Shown here one piece after another: positions 53,165 through 64,000 of a stretch of 64,000 nucleotides of DNA; position 1 is the stretch's first letter, and each line of letters begins with the position of its first letter. Origin of the DNA: Staphylotrichum longicolle (taxonomy: Eukaryota > Ascomycota > Sordariomycetes > Sordariales > Chaetomiaceae); NCBI GenBank assembly GCA_019096155.1, contig JAHCVI010000001.1, forward strand, positions 7,316,001 through 7,380,000. The letters are read 5' to 3'. The position numbers and the translations under genes are program-made. Below the pieces are notes generated by a model. It saw only the letters and a list, made by a program, of their open reading frames with translations. It made no database searches and was not told where the DNA came from.

Positions 53165-54212
53165 TCAGAGGGTTGTACGGCGCCGCAACCCCGACCAGCC
53201 GTCGCGCTGGCTCCCCACCCCCGGCCCCGCTCCCGCTCCCGCTCCACCAGTGCTTCGATCGCCGGCCTTGAACTCATAGGTCCCGCCCGGTCCCAGCACC
53301 GCGGGCGCGCCGGGGTGGGCCGCGAGCTGCTCGGCGTGGAGCTTGTCGAGGGAGTCGCCGACGACGCCGTACTGCGCCCAGTTGATGGGCGGGCAGCGGA
53401 CGACGGTCTGGGGTTTGGGGAGGTTCTGCCAGGCGGGGTTTGGTGGAGTTGGGTGATGATGATGATGGTTTCTGTTTGCTTTTTTGTTTCGGCTTTCTTG
53501 TTGTTGCTGGTTTTGGCGGGGCATCGGGCATGGAGGTGTCGCCGTCGGCGGCGGTGGTGTCGGGTTTGGGGATGGAGTCGGGGGTTTCGCCTTGCCTTTC
53601 GGGCTCGGGGTCGGAGGAGTCGGAGGGGTCGGAGTCGGAGTCGGAATCGGAATCGGACACGGACTCGGCTGGACCGGCAGCGCGTGTTCCCGAGAACAAG
53701 GGGTCGCCTTCTACCCGCACCTTTCCGGCCTGCAGATCGGCGACGAACGAGGCCGGGTTCCCCAGCGCCGCATCGCGCGCGCGGCTTAGGGACTGGATGT
53801 CGGCTGTGGCGCGAGCGCGTTGGAGTTGGAGTATTGAGATGGCGCTCTTCAGGGCCAGCACGTCGGGGTTTGAGTCGAAGTCGATGGGCTGCGCCGGAGG
53901 GGGTGCGACGCCAACCTGGTCGGTCTGCGTCATATGAGTGAAGGTCGGTCGGCCGAGCGCAAAGTCTGGGATTGACTGGGTGGTTGTTGTTGTTGTTGCG
54001 GTAGTTGATGACGTGCCGGGGCCAGTCGCTCCGGCGCCCGGCAGCTGTGTCGGCCCTAGCATCGGGGTAATGGGGCTGACGGGCGGGCGCGATGGCGACG
54101 ATGGGGGAGATGTTCGCGACGAGGCTGAGGCGCGACGTGGGTTCGCGATGGGGCGCGGGGCTGTAGGAGCGGATGCCGGGTGGGCGTCGGTCGCGATGGT
54201 GAGGCCCGGCAT
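53165..54212 (-). CDS. Conserved fungal protein of unknown function, frame broken as given
   Basis: The N-terminal part from Met 54212 is Pro/Ser/Thr-rich, then has a helical segment (NPDVLALKSAISILQLQRAR) and an Asp/Ser repeat. The C-terminal part, in a frame one base off, carries a distinctive block: WQNLPKPQTVVRCPPINWAQ then YGVVGDSLDKLHAEQLAAHP, and stops at 53165. That block looks conserved, so both parts probably belong to one protein. No GT donor exists between the parts within the needed interval, so an intron is unlikely. One extra base in a run such as the four Gs at 53436-53439 (plus strand) would explain it. About 348 residues if joined. Function unknown. Confidence 0.65.
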
Positions 54213-56233
54213 GGTCGCGCCAGTTATTTAGTGCAGGTTCTGGTGTTTTCGGCTGTTGGCAAGACCATGCCAGCGAGATTTTGGCGCTTGCGCACTGCAG
54301 GGTCGCACGCGCAGGCAGAAATCACCCCGAGAGCTTGAGCCGGTGAAGTTGTTGAATCAGTTTACTTTACCCCGCCACCCTCAGGGTGCTTTCGCGTGGA
54401 ACTTCTGGAAGGGACCGAGAGTTCCCCACTCCACTTCCAGGTTCCTTGAGCGTCGAGGGTGCTGACCTAAGCAGGCATGGAGTGGAAGGGAAGCGAATTC
54501 TGGCCCGCACCCAAAAACCCCAGGGCCCATCTGAACAGTTCCACTGCATCATTGATCAGCTTCGGCGCTGTTATCGAATATCTATTCTCTCTTTTGAACC
54601 GTGTTTCCAGCATTTGACTTTGATTCGCCTCCGGTATTTTATGCGACCGGGCCACATGTTTCTTGAAGGACTGGAGCCAGACTCATGTCGTTTGATTCTG
54701 GAATTCCAATGATGCTCTTCACCCCATCGACAAAGGGTCTCGGATTCGCTTGGAGTGAGACGTCCCTGCCGATTATCGGCGGCAGCTTGCATACCAGACA
54801 ACGCCTCTCTTCCTCGGGAATTCTCCAAGAGCGATTCAGATGCCTGGCGCGTACGTAACCGAGTCTGGGCTACAGCGCAAAGCCTGGGAGCCAGCTGGCT
54901 GCTCGGCGAGTCGGAACAGTATGGGATGTGAGTAATGGTTGCGTCAGGCACTTGGGAGAAGGCTCTGGACCCTGGGAAGGTCCCTACTAATCCTTTGTAC
55001 CAGCACTCACAATGTTCCCGGCGCTCGAAATTAATGTTTCACGAAGTGCACGTCGCCAAACTGAACACCCCAGTCGCCTACGGTAGGTTTGACATGTCAG
55101 TCACGACGCCCAGTAACGAGAGTAAAGGTGTTAACCTAGGAACGGCAACAAGCAGAAAGCGGAACGACGGTGGCTGCAGCCGCTCGCTTCGCTGAGCGCG
55201 TATGTGGTATTGGAGGTTCTGCAGGATCGGTTGGCGTTCATGCTTGCAGCGAATATCAGATCTCAGATCCACCAGCCAACTGGACCTCAGCACAAGGCTG
55301 TTTCCGAGAGGGGTTTCGTCCCCGGCTCGTGGGTCGAGTCCTTGTGAAGCCCAAGAAAACTCCCCGACAGTTGTCTGGTTCGGAGCTCACGGTCTTTCGG
55401 CAAGGCTCCTCTGACACACGCGGAGGGAAGTGGTAGCTGCACCCTTTCCTTCTTGTCGTCTGGGGATGATGTTGATTGGAAGTTTCATGGAACAACAGCT
55501 CCAATGCAGGGGTCTGCGTCAAGGCCATTCGTGGTTGTGCCATGTGCGCCTCACGGGCGTCCACCCAATGAACGGGCACCCCCGGAGGTCACCCCCGAGC
55601 TTCTAGGCCTCCAGAAGCAGTGCTAAGCCCGGGAGCACCCCTGTTTTCCGCCGGTGGACACTGAAAGTCGGAGGGTTACAGTTAGCGCACCCACATGCAT
55701 GCCCGGGAATATCTTGCTTGTGATCATGACTCCTTATCTTGTTCCAACTTTTGAGAGACTATTTCTCCAAGTTGTCGAGCCACCTGCTCGCATTTTGCCT
55801 CGAAAGTGACCTGTTCCATAACCTTGCCTGGGACCAGGTACGTTTGGAAATCCACGATCCCGAGCAGCCCGAAGGCTAGGCTGACAATTTCGAAGACTTG
55901 ATTGAGTTTACCGGCTCACGGCTCCTCAGCCCAGAACGACGCGCTCGTCGGGGAGGGTTGGAAAGGATCCGAACCTAACTCTACTGCTCCCCGGATCACT
56001 CCTCGGATCTCTGAAAAGATGGCCCACTGACACTTGGGGGGACCACGACGTACTGTGGAACCGAGTCCTCCGGGAGGCTTCGAGGCAGCTCTCGGCAGCT
56101 TGAAACGTTATTTTTTTTTTTGGACAAACCGTCCCATCCACTTACACACGGGAGCCCCGTGTGAGGGCGATCACAAACTCAGGCAACACCACCCGACATA
56201 TCTCTCGTGCCTCCTCGGACCGCCCGAGGATAG
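54213..56233. other. Gene-free stretch of 2 kb
   Basis: No frame with domains or coherent codon use. An 11-T run lies at 56109-56119. The left end should hold the promoter of the 54212 gene; the right end is that of the 56234 gene. Confidence 0.55.
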
Positions 56234-56809
56234 ATGCACAACGGCAAACCACACAGCCTCATCCCACAATGGATTCACGAACCCGCCCAACCATCATCCC
56301 TCAGCCCGTCCCCCGGCTCAAGCTCAACTTCCAAGCACACCTCCTTCTCCGAGCTCACCTCGCCCTCCCACCCCTCTCCCCCTCCACCACCCCGACCGCA
56401 ACCCACATCACCACTACGCCTCAAGGACGAACGCCCCCCGCCGCTCCGCAAAAAGGCGTCCACCTGGCTCACCTCCAAGACCTCCAAGCTCACCTCGTGG
56501 CTCGCCACCTCGGAGCCCTCCTCGCACGCCCTGACCCAGCACCGCAAGGACTCGTTCGCGCGCGCGGGGCTCTCCCCCGCGGACCCGGAGCCGCACACCA
56601 AGCTGCGCGCGCCCATCGGCGACATCCCCGCGACGGCCATCCGCCCGGCCACGGGGCCCCGGCCGGAGGAGGTGCTGATGAAGAAGGCGGAGGAGAGGCG
56701 GAAGCGGAGCGCCGCGGCGGCGACGAGGAGGAGACAGAGGGGAGGAGGGGCGGGGGAGTCGGAGCGGGGGTCGGAGGGACGAGGAAGGGGAGGGGTGGTC
56801 GTTGTATAG
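56234..56809 (+). CDS. Small hypothetical protein, Ser/Pro-rich with a basic C-terminus
   Basis: One exon of 191 residues if the ATG at 56234 is used. The first 70 residues are Ser/Pro-rich. The middle, STWLTSKTSKLTSWLATSEP then QHRKDSFARAGLSPADPE and LRAPIGDIPATAI, has the regular amphipathic pattern of a real protein. The end is an Arg/Gly-rich tail. No family recognised. The start is uncertain, because an unseen upstream exon could replace the first residues, and the extreme C-terminus is low-complexity. Confidence 0.5.
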   Translation: MHNGKPHSLIPQWIHEPAQPSSLSPSPGSSSTSKHTSFSELTSPSHPSPPPPPRPQPTSPLRLKDERPPPLRKKASTWLTSKTSKLTSWLATSEPSSHALTQHRKDSFARAGLSPADPEPHTKLRAPIGDIPATAIRPATGPRPEEVLMKKAEERRKRSAAAATRRRQRGGGAGESERGSEGRGRGGVVVV

Positions 56810-57621
56810 CGGGCCCGGGTCCGTGTCGGGCGGGTCATCGATGGGGGTTGGGGTTTTCCATATTCTGGGTCGAGTCACTGACTTCAGGCTCGAGGGCAAC
56901 CGGGGTCTGCGTCCTGGGGGTGGAGGTGGGACGGGGAGTTATGGGATGCTTTTATGGGGGCCTTCTGGGAGGAAACAGTGAACGATAAGAGGGTGGTCAT
57001 GGGAGTAAAGGGTGATGATATCATGAGGGGAAAGGATACAATGACACTGAGGGGGGTGCTCTAAGATGGCGACCCCCCATGATGAACCCTTCCTAGAGGA
57101 AATGGGCGTGGTGGTCACTGGACCAAGGAAAAGGGGAAGATAAAGTTGAAGGTTACACACATTACTTGCAATGTCAAATCGCTTCTAAAAAAGCATGAAT
57201 ACAACTATTGAATATGCAAAATCACAACAGCAGACGTGGGATCCCGGAGCTGTCACAGAAGGGAGGGCCATGTGCCCCGGTTTAGTGGGCGATCTGCCGC
57301 TCTGGCCCCGGCGGCCAACCAATGAGGCGGCCGCATTGCCATCTGACCCAACTGAACCATGACGTCGATGATGGTGTTTTGGGGTTCTTCTGTAAGTGCC
57401 GAGGCGAGTTCCAAGTTGCTTCAAATCCAGACTACAAAGGGAAAAGCCGACTCTGGAAGAAAGTCTAATATCATGACCGGTCTCTCTTGCTGAATTACAT
57501 GCCTAACTTACCCTCACGCCTCACCTTTTCGCTTCTTGTGCACCGTTACTCGACCGGCTTGGCCCCGTTGTGCATGCAGGATATCTACGTTTGACGTCAC
57601 ACAGTCTAGGATATCCAAACC
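56810..57621. other. Intergenic region upstream of the DUF2417 gene
   Basis: 812 bp with no coding frame. It contains G-rich stretches after 56810 and the presumed promoter of the downstream gene. Confidence 0.55.
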
Positions 57622-59396
57622 ATGAAAGGGTTCTGGGCATCCCGCGGCGACATTGACGGGGACCGGTCCGAGCAGAACCGGCCCCCCGGCCAGTCCTCGG
57701 AGGACGCCCCGCCGGTGGATGAGCATACTCGGCTTCTCCCGAACCGAGTCGACAGCACCCCTTACCTCTCGCCCGACGACCCTGCCGTTTCTCCGTACAA
57801 CCTCTGGACGGTCCGGTTTGTGCGCTGGGTCACTGTCGCACTTACTTGCATCACCTTCGTCTGGTGGGTGCTAATGGTTGTCTCGGTGTTCATCACCCCC
57901 CCTGGCCTACACGTTCGGGGTTCCCCGTTCTTCGCATTCAGCTACGCCTCAATCGCGCTTCTTACGCTGGCCATCTCGCTGCTATTTTTTGCAGTCCCGA
58001 GCAGGCTGGCAAGAATTCTCGGCATCGTCAACGCGGTTGTGCTGCTCGTCGACACCATCATCATCCTGGTGGTTCCCGGGCTGCGCCATGCCGAGATATG
58101 GGTCGGAATCGCCAGCGTTGTCTGGGCAGCGCTGATGGCGTTTTGGTTCGTCGTCGCTGACCGTACGGTGCAGTGGGGCAAGGCAGAAGAGGAACAACGC
58201 CTGACTGGCCGCCCGGAGAGCAGGCGTACCGTCCTGGAGTGGGTAGAGGTGCTGCTGTCGACCATTGCACTGACAGTCATGGCCGTGGTTGTGGTTCTGA
58301 TGACCTGCATGCTCACGCTGCGCGCTCTCGACTATGGCCTGGCGCCTCCCGGAGAGAAATACTGGGTAGATGGCGACCGATACCAGATCCACCTGTACTG
58401 TTATGGAAACAAGACCGACGCGGTTGGAATGAAGACGACAACAGTGCTCTTGGAGGGGGGCGAAGACCCAGTAGAGCGCGGCCTCTGGCAGTTCGCCGAA
58501 AACGCCGTCAGGAACGGTTCGATCAATAGGTTCTGCTTCGCCGACCGCCCGGGTATGGCATGGGTAAGACAATGGCCGACATCGCCCTTCCGAGTGTCGT
58601 CGTGTGCTGACAGGCGGGAAACAGAGTGATACGGCGCCATCGCCCTTCTCGGTCAGTGTCGCCTCTGATGCCTTGAGCGAAACGCTATCAAGAGCCGGAG
58701 AGGAAGGGCCGTAAGTCACAACGTTTGAATCGTGTCACCTGGTCGAGTGCTGACGAAAGCTGTTCTTTAGTTGGGTGCTGCTCAGCGCGGGTATCGGCTC
58801 CCTGTACTCGCGTGTCTTCAGTGCACGCCATGGCGATGATGTCCACGGTCTCCTGATGATCGACCCTTTCCATGAGGACCTTCTCTCCCGAGTGGGCACC
58901 CCTGGGCGAGGTTTCTGGCTCTGGATCCGGGGCGTCATCTCGCCTTGTGGAATCGACCGGATCCTGGGAGCCATCATCAAGGGGAGACGGGCCGTGGACC
59001 GGGTCTGGGGCCGCTCCTCGTATCAGTCAGGAACGACTATTTTTGCCAAGCTGCAGGAGAGCCTGGTGGCCGAATCGCTCACAAGGCGGGACGTGGTGTC
59101 CAGTCGCGCCATCCAGGACAAGACCACCCCGCTGGTGGTGATCAGTTCGGGCCACCAGATCCGCAAGGACAGGGACTGGGAGGACAAGGTTGGTGGAGCC
59201 GCATCTCTGTTCGCGCTGAATATCGCATCTGTGACTAACCGGAGAGCAGCAACGGGACCTTAGTCATCTCACCACGAATCTCAAGGGCTGGGACATTGTC
59301 GATGCGCCACACCGTGTCTGGGACACCTTGAGCGGGAGAGAGACCATCGAGAAGAGATTGACGAAGCTGGTCAAGCCTCCGGTGCCAGAGCTATGA
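57622..59396 (+). CDS. DUF2417 integral membrane protein with alpha/beta-hydrolase-like domain
   Basis: Exons 57622-58563, 58625-58710, 58771-59188 and 59250-59396 give 530 residues. The N-terminal DUF2417 region contains about five membrane helices (for example VTVALTCITFVWWVLMVVSV, IALLTLAISLLFFAV, VNAVVLLVDTIIILVV, VLLSTIALTVMAVVVVLMTC). A domain with alpha/beta-hydrolase topology follows: TTVLLEGGEDP, then NRFCFADRPGMAWSD, and a nucleophile-elbow position reading LLSAGIGSLYSR. The usual Gly-X-Ser-X-Gly serine is not there. A GHQ histidine motif lies near residue 470. The family is fungal and its substrate unknown. With the serine missing it may be a non-catalytic relative. The protein is probably in an internal membrane. 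Confidence 0.85.
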
Positions 59397-61496
59397 CGCA
59401 GGTTGCTACGTCAGTTCCGCTGGACCCAGCGGCGCGAGTCTGGATAGAGAATGGCGGTGGTTGGTGTCTGCACTTGGCTCCACTGCAAGGAAGATGGGCA
59501 CTTGCACGGACAGGGCGAAGGGCCAATAGGTTGATGGCTGTGTCTTCTGGCATTTTTCGGGTAAGGTATAGTTAGCTTGGAGGGATTGGAAGGCTGCAGA
59601 GGTCGAGTCGGTGTTTGGATGAAAGCGTCAATGGAATCGGTTTGGGTTGAAAGATACAACCGACTCGCACTTGACTCAAGCTGCAAGCATCGGGGGTTGG
59701 CAGGCAAGACCTGTTCCTGGTTTGGTTCGGTTGCTATATTAAGTGATGTGTCGAATGAAGGACAGTGCAAGGGCAGGGGCTCGAAACGGATTCGATCCTG
59801 TTTCAAGGTTAGTGCTACAGAAAACTGATGGTCCAAGAAGTTCTTTTTCCAAGTCAGGTATCAGGAGGATGATTAGCCACAAGGTTCCTTCAAAGCAGAT
59901 CAAGGCTGAGTAGCTGGCTCAGAAAGCAGTGCAGATTGACCACTTCTTTGTGTGTCTTTATGCTTTGGGCCACATAACACTGCCTTCTTTTTTTGTCTGA
60001 CAACCAGCATGGCAATTTCCCCATCTGTGTCGATGACAGGGGAACTCGGACGGGCTCATCCAGACAGAAAAAGGCGTCCACCAAAATCACTAAATCGTGA
60101 CATTATCATTTCCATTTTACTTAAGGTGTTGAGAGACTCGAATACCTTTCTTGGTAAAAACTCAGGCGAAATGGAGATTGAGACCACTAGGAGTTTCTTT
60201 TTGTTCCTTTTTTCCCCTTCTTTTTCTTCTTTCGTTTAGATATTTTCTTTTCTTTCGCTCTATTGCTTCCATCTGATAGTTCTCGTAGCATATGATCTAG
60301 CCGAAGGTATCAAAACACCAAGTTCCATTCGGGTGTACGGGATTTTCTGGCCAGGGGTTGTGGGCAAGTCTTCAACAGGGCCAAGCGCTTTTGGATGCAG
60401 CCCGTGGCTGCGGCATCCAAGCAGGACCCCTCCTCCACCTCATGGCTGGCACGCAAGGTATGTCTTGCCAGAACCGTGAACCTGAAGATCTCCCCAGCCT
60501 GCCACGAGTCGATCTCAAGTGCCGCTTTCTGCAACTTGATTAAATGCAGAACCGCATCGGGCACATTGCTGCATATGCACCCGATGTTTCCCTGCGTCTT
60601 CACCTTGCCCGCCCAAATTGTTGTTAGTTCCTTTTTCACCGCAGACACCCAAACGTTGGGCACTGACCCAAGGTATCCTCTCTTTGGGCCCCGCTGCCCA
60701 CTGAGGCTGCCCACCACAAAGCCTGGAAATTAGCACTCCGCCGGGGCGGGGGCTTGCCGATCGCTGCTGTCTGCCCGACCCGGGCTGGGAGGCTTTGGCT
60801 GGGAGCAACCGGGAGAGGTGGATCGCACAACCCGCCGACCTCCTGAGCCTGCCCTGAGCCTGAGCCAGAGCGACGAGCGACGAGCGCCTCCGACTTTGTT
60901 GTCATCTTCAACTGCAGCCCGGCACACAGGTGTCGGCAAACACCGCCCGAGCGTGTGGACGTCTATTTTTGCGTCTGCATTGATTTCCCGCTCGGCTGGA
61001 GCCAGACAAAGCCAGACCACACCACGCTACACAAGTGCACAAGCGACTCGACTCGGCTCGACTCGACTCAACCCATCTCGACCGCGCCACTCGCTTTCCT
61101 TCGCAGCACCTCGTCCCCTCAGCCTCAACTGGGAACCGCATCCACTGTGCCAGCCCCTCACCACCGCGTGCATCGCTCTCGCACAGCCCCTGCCCAGGCC
61201 GACAACAATCGCTCCGCTGGCACGCTTGGGCCCATACCGATTCGGCCTGTACCGCGATTGCATGCATCTCGATTAAGATAGCTGCTTGCCGCTTGCTGGT
61301 TGCTGCTGCGAGAGAGCTGTCCCCGCTTCCGCTTCCGCTTCCACTCGCTCCCCAAGCTTTCATCCTCGGCAGCCAAACGTGCACGATATCTCGCGTCCCC
61401 GACCGCGACCGCCCTTTCGAACAAGCAGAGTCAAGGGTCTCCCATGGTGGGGCGTGATTGAACACACTCGGGTGGATTGCGAATCAGTACACCACC
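59397..61496. other. Long upstream region of the LRG1-type gene
   Basis: 2.1 kb without a supported gene. The last 700 bases are C/T/A-rich and probably a leader. A pentamer repeat lies at 61043-61070. T-rich runs lie at 60190-60260. Confidence 0.55.
61043..61070. repeat. CGACT pentamer repeat (imperfect)
   Basis: Tandem CGACT/CGGCT units about 430 bp upstream of the LRG1-type start codon, in a C-rich presumed leader. Confidence 0.75.
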
Positions 61497-64000
61497 ATGG
61501 CAGGATATGATTACGGCGGCCCAGGAGGCGGGGATTGGGCCCATGGACACCCTTCTGGCGATGCACCGCCGTATCGGATGGACCAAGAGCAGGCCAACCT
61601 GGCTCCCACACACTCTCGACACAACGGCAGCCACAGCAACCAGGGCGGGAGACACCCCGTTTCTCCTGCGCTCAGTGCCGAGAACACGGACAACGAGTCG
61701 AGGCGCAGCGGGGAGAGGAACAGGTCACGGCCCCGCGGCTCGAGGTCGGCCAGCGGCCAGGTGCGGGCTTGCAAGAAATGCGGCGAGCCGCTGACAGGGC
61801 AGTTCGTGCGTGCGCTCGACGGGACATTCCACTTGGACTGCTTCAGGTGCCGCGTGAGTTCTCTGTGGGACCCCGCCGCGTGAGCCTTTTGTTGTTGACA
61901 GCTTCGCAGGACTGTGGGCAGATCGTCGCCTCCAAATTCTTCCCAGCAGACGACGAGAACGGCGGAGGTCAGTACCCGCTGTGCGAGACAGACTACTTCC
62001 GCCGTCTCGGGCTCCTGTGCCATCAGTGCGGCGGAGCATTGCGGGGGTCGTACATCACCGCCCTCGAACGCAAGTACCACGTCGACCACTTCACTTGCTC
62101 CCTGTGCCCGACCGTGTTCGGCGCCCAGGACAGCTATTACGAACACGACGGCCATGTGTACTGCCATTACCACTATTCCACCCAGTTCGCCCAGCGCTGC
62201 AGCGGCTGCCATGCTGCCATTCTTAAGCAGTTCGTCGAGATCTTCCGGAACGGCCAGAACCAGCACTGGCACCCCGAGTGCTACATGATTCACAAGTTCT
62301 GGAATGTCCGTCTCAACCCGCCACAAGAGGCTGCCGCGCCGGTTCAGGATGACCCTGCTGGCCGTGAGCTGGTCCGCGGGGACGAGGAGCGCATGGAGGA
62401 GAAGGTGTATCGCATCTGGAGCGTGCTTTCAACCTTCGAAGAGTCGTCAGCTGCCTGCATATCGGATATGCTCCTGCATGTGAGCAACGGCGCATACATC
62501 GACGGGGTCATGGTCGCCAAGAGGTTTATTTTCCATGTCGACATCCTTTTCCGGTCCGCCGACAGGCTGGACGCCACCATGGCGCAGCTCGAGATGAATG
62601 GTAGGGATCCCCCGGGAGTTGATACCCTTCAAAACCGTGCGATTAACATGAGTGCCACAGCTCTCGCATATGGAAGGGAAGCCAAGCTCCTGTGCAAGAA
62701 GATCGTAGCCTTCTTTTCACTGCTATCCAAGACGCAAGACAAAGCCACTCGCAAACCGGGCGTCACTCAGGATCTGCTTACCTTGGTCACCGGTCTTGCC
62801 CACTACCTGAAGCTTCTCATACGAATCTGCCTCCAGGGAGCGCTCCGCATTGAGAGGGAGCGCAACACCCCCGATGGCCTCTACCACTTCTTGGACGACC
62901 TCAGCGACCTGGAGACGCTCAAGGCAGACGACAATTCCACCACCACCTTGCAACTGACGACCGGGATGTCGAGACTCTCGGCCCACGACTCGGACCAGTG
63001 CACCCTGTGTCGGAAACCGATCGAGGACGAATGTACAAAGAACGACGACAAGAGATGGCATCTGGCGTGCGCCACTTGCTCGCGATGTGGCAAGGAACTT
63101 GGGCGGAGTCTGCAGGATGCGCGCTTGAATCCTTATGACGCAAAGATCCTCTGCAATACCTGCGAACCCAACTCGGCGCCCAACGCCACGCCGTTTGAGC
63201 ATGTCACCAAGCTGCAGCAGTACGTTTTCTTGCTTCAGGTCGCTCTCGCTAGGCTCCTGGAGATACTTCGAGCCAGCGGTTCTATCCCCAGTTCTTCGGA
63301 TGACCCGAACGGGGACGGCTCTGGCTCAGCTGAAGGCCGATCTGGACAATACGGAGGTCAATATCCGAGGCATCATCGTGAGTCGTCTTATGAGAGCGCT
63401 CTCAACGACGTCCGGAGGTTAAAAAGTACCCGTCTGGATAAGCACCTGTCGTCGAGCTTTAGAAAAGCTCGAACGTCACGAATCCTCGATGGACCCGAGA
63501 GCAGCACCGCGCGCCCAGGGTCAGCCGGCGGGGGTGCCGGGGAGGGAGGGATGAACAAGGGCTTCCAAATCGTGGAGGAGCGGGGACCGATTGATGAGGA
63601 GGACATGATGCTACCAACCCAAGATGCACTGACCCTCGACGACATACCCCGAATTGTAGCTGCTGAGCAGGCACGAGAGCAACGGTCATATCCTCCTCCG
63701 CGGCAAGAACTCTTCCGATCGCCAGCAACTGAACCGAGGCTGGGGGTTGGGGGACCCGGTGGTGCTAGCCACCAGCGAAGTCTTTCCGATGGCAAAGCGG
63801 CGGGCACGCGTGCGCTGGGTGACCCATCAGCCCAGCGCAGCCGCCGTTATTTCTCGGAGCTCTCCGGGCTGGAATATTTCATTGTAAGGCACGTCGCGGT
63901 TCTGACTATGCACCCCATGGTCGAGTCCGAGTTTACGCTCGAGGAGTTACTCGGTTTCATCGAGAGCAGGAAACCAGCCACGTTCTGGAAGAATATCGGC
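61497..64000 (+). CDS. LRG1: LIM-domain RhoGAP protein, LRG1 type, cut by the window end
   Basis: Exons 61497-61853, 61910-62600 and 62661 onward; the frame is open to the last base. The start at 61497 has a good context (ACC at -3 to -1, G at +4). Three LIM modules occur in the first part: CKKCGEPLTGQFVRALDG to FRCRDCGQIVASKFFP, then CHQCGGALRGSYIT, then CSGCHAAILKQFVEIFRNGQ. A further LIM lies near 63000 (CTLCRKPIEDECTKNDD, then CATCSRCGKELG). A disordered Ser/Arg-rich linker leads to SELSGLEYFIVRHVAVLTMH at the window end, which precedes the RhoGAP domain in Lrg1. Family role: Rho1 GTPase-activating protein controlling cell wall synthesis and hyphal tip growth. The GAP domain itself is outside the window. 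Confidence 0.93.

Noticed and set aside
29945..54212. Functional gene cluster (replication, splicing and ubiquitin genes together)
   Set aside because: The genes belong to unrelated complexes and lie on both strands with ordinary spacing; no shared pathway.

Overview
The window is a gene-rich stretch of a filamentous ascomycete nuclear genome. Protein sequences resemble Sordariomycetes, probably Sordariales, although the species cannot be fixed from sequence alone. The evidence is small spliceosomal introns (about 50-120 nt, or 218 nt in one case) with GT/AG ends and CTAAC or CTGAC branch points, GC-rich third codon positions, and single-copy eukaryotic housekeeping genes on both strands. There are no bacterial operons, no CRISPR, and no intact transposon. 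I recognised no rRNA or tRNA gene.

Layout. Positions 1-7201 hold no gene I can support and look like a long upstream region of an Msn2/Seb1-type C2H2 stress factor (7202-9159). Next come a DPH6-type diphthine-ammonia ligase (11139-13826), a GPATCH11-like G-patch protein (14460-15694), a mitochondrial PPR protein (minus, 15813-18308) divergent from the ribosome-biogenesis factor RCL1 (18693-19914), a DUF1746/Dsc4-like membrane protein (minus, 20047-21256), and the mitochondrial arginine-specific carbamoyl-phosphate synthase large subunit (minus, 21845-25610). NPL4 (minus) is divergent from SEC66 (plus) at 27134-30765. A small conserved fungal protein (31285-31824), ORC3 (32498-34991), a PWWP protein (36028-38214) and the spliceosomal helicase BRR2 (39317-45955) are all on the minus strand. 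A coiled-coil protein (46564-48129) is divergent from BRR2 and convergent with RFC2 (minus, 48273-49546). The right end has a two-domain UBE2Z-like E2 (50718-52484), a conserved unknown with a broken frame (minus, 53165-54212), a small hypothetical protein (56234-56809), a DUF2417 membrane alpha/beta-hydrolase-like protein (57622-59396), and an LRG1-type LIM/RhoGAP gene cut by the window edge (61497 onward).

The genes do not form a biosynthetic or defence cluster. They cover translation (DPH6, RCL1), splicing (BRR2, G-patch), replication (ORC3, RFC2), ubiquitin and ER quality control (NPL4, SEC66, Dsc4-like, E2), chromatin (PWWP) and arginine synthesis.

I found no convincing new multi-gene system. 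The points most worth a second look are local. Three genes have a broken reading frame and one has a broken splice site; single-base indels would explain RCL1, the CPA2 intron and the 53165 gene. A 12-nt microexon follows the catalytic Cys codon of the E2, whose second E2-like domain keeps a Cys at the active-site position. There are two introns of length 3n that contain no stop, one of them GC-AG. An overlapping upstream ORF precedes the Msn2-like start. ACGCG elements lie before both replication genes, TTAGGG-type boxes lie in two promoter regions, and a perfect Gcn4/CPC1-type site lies in intron 1 of the arginine gene.
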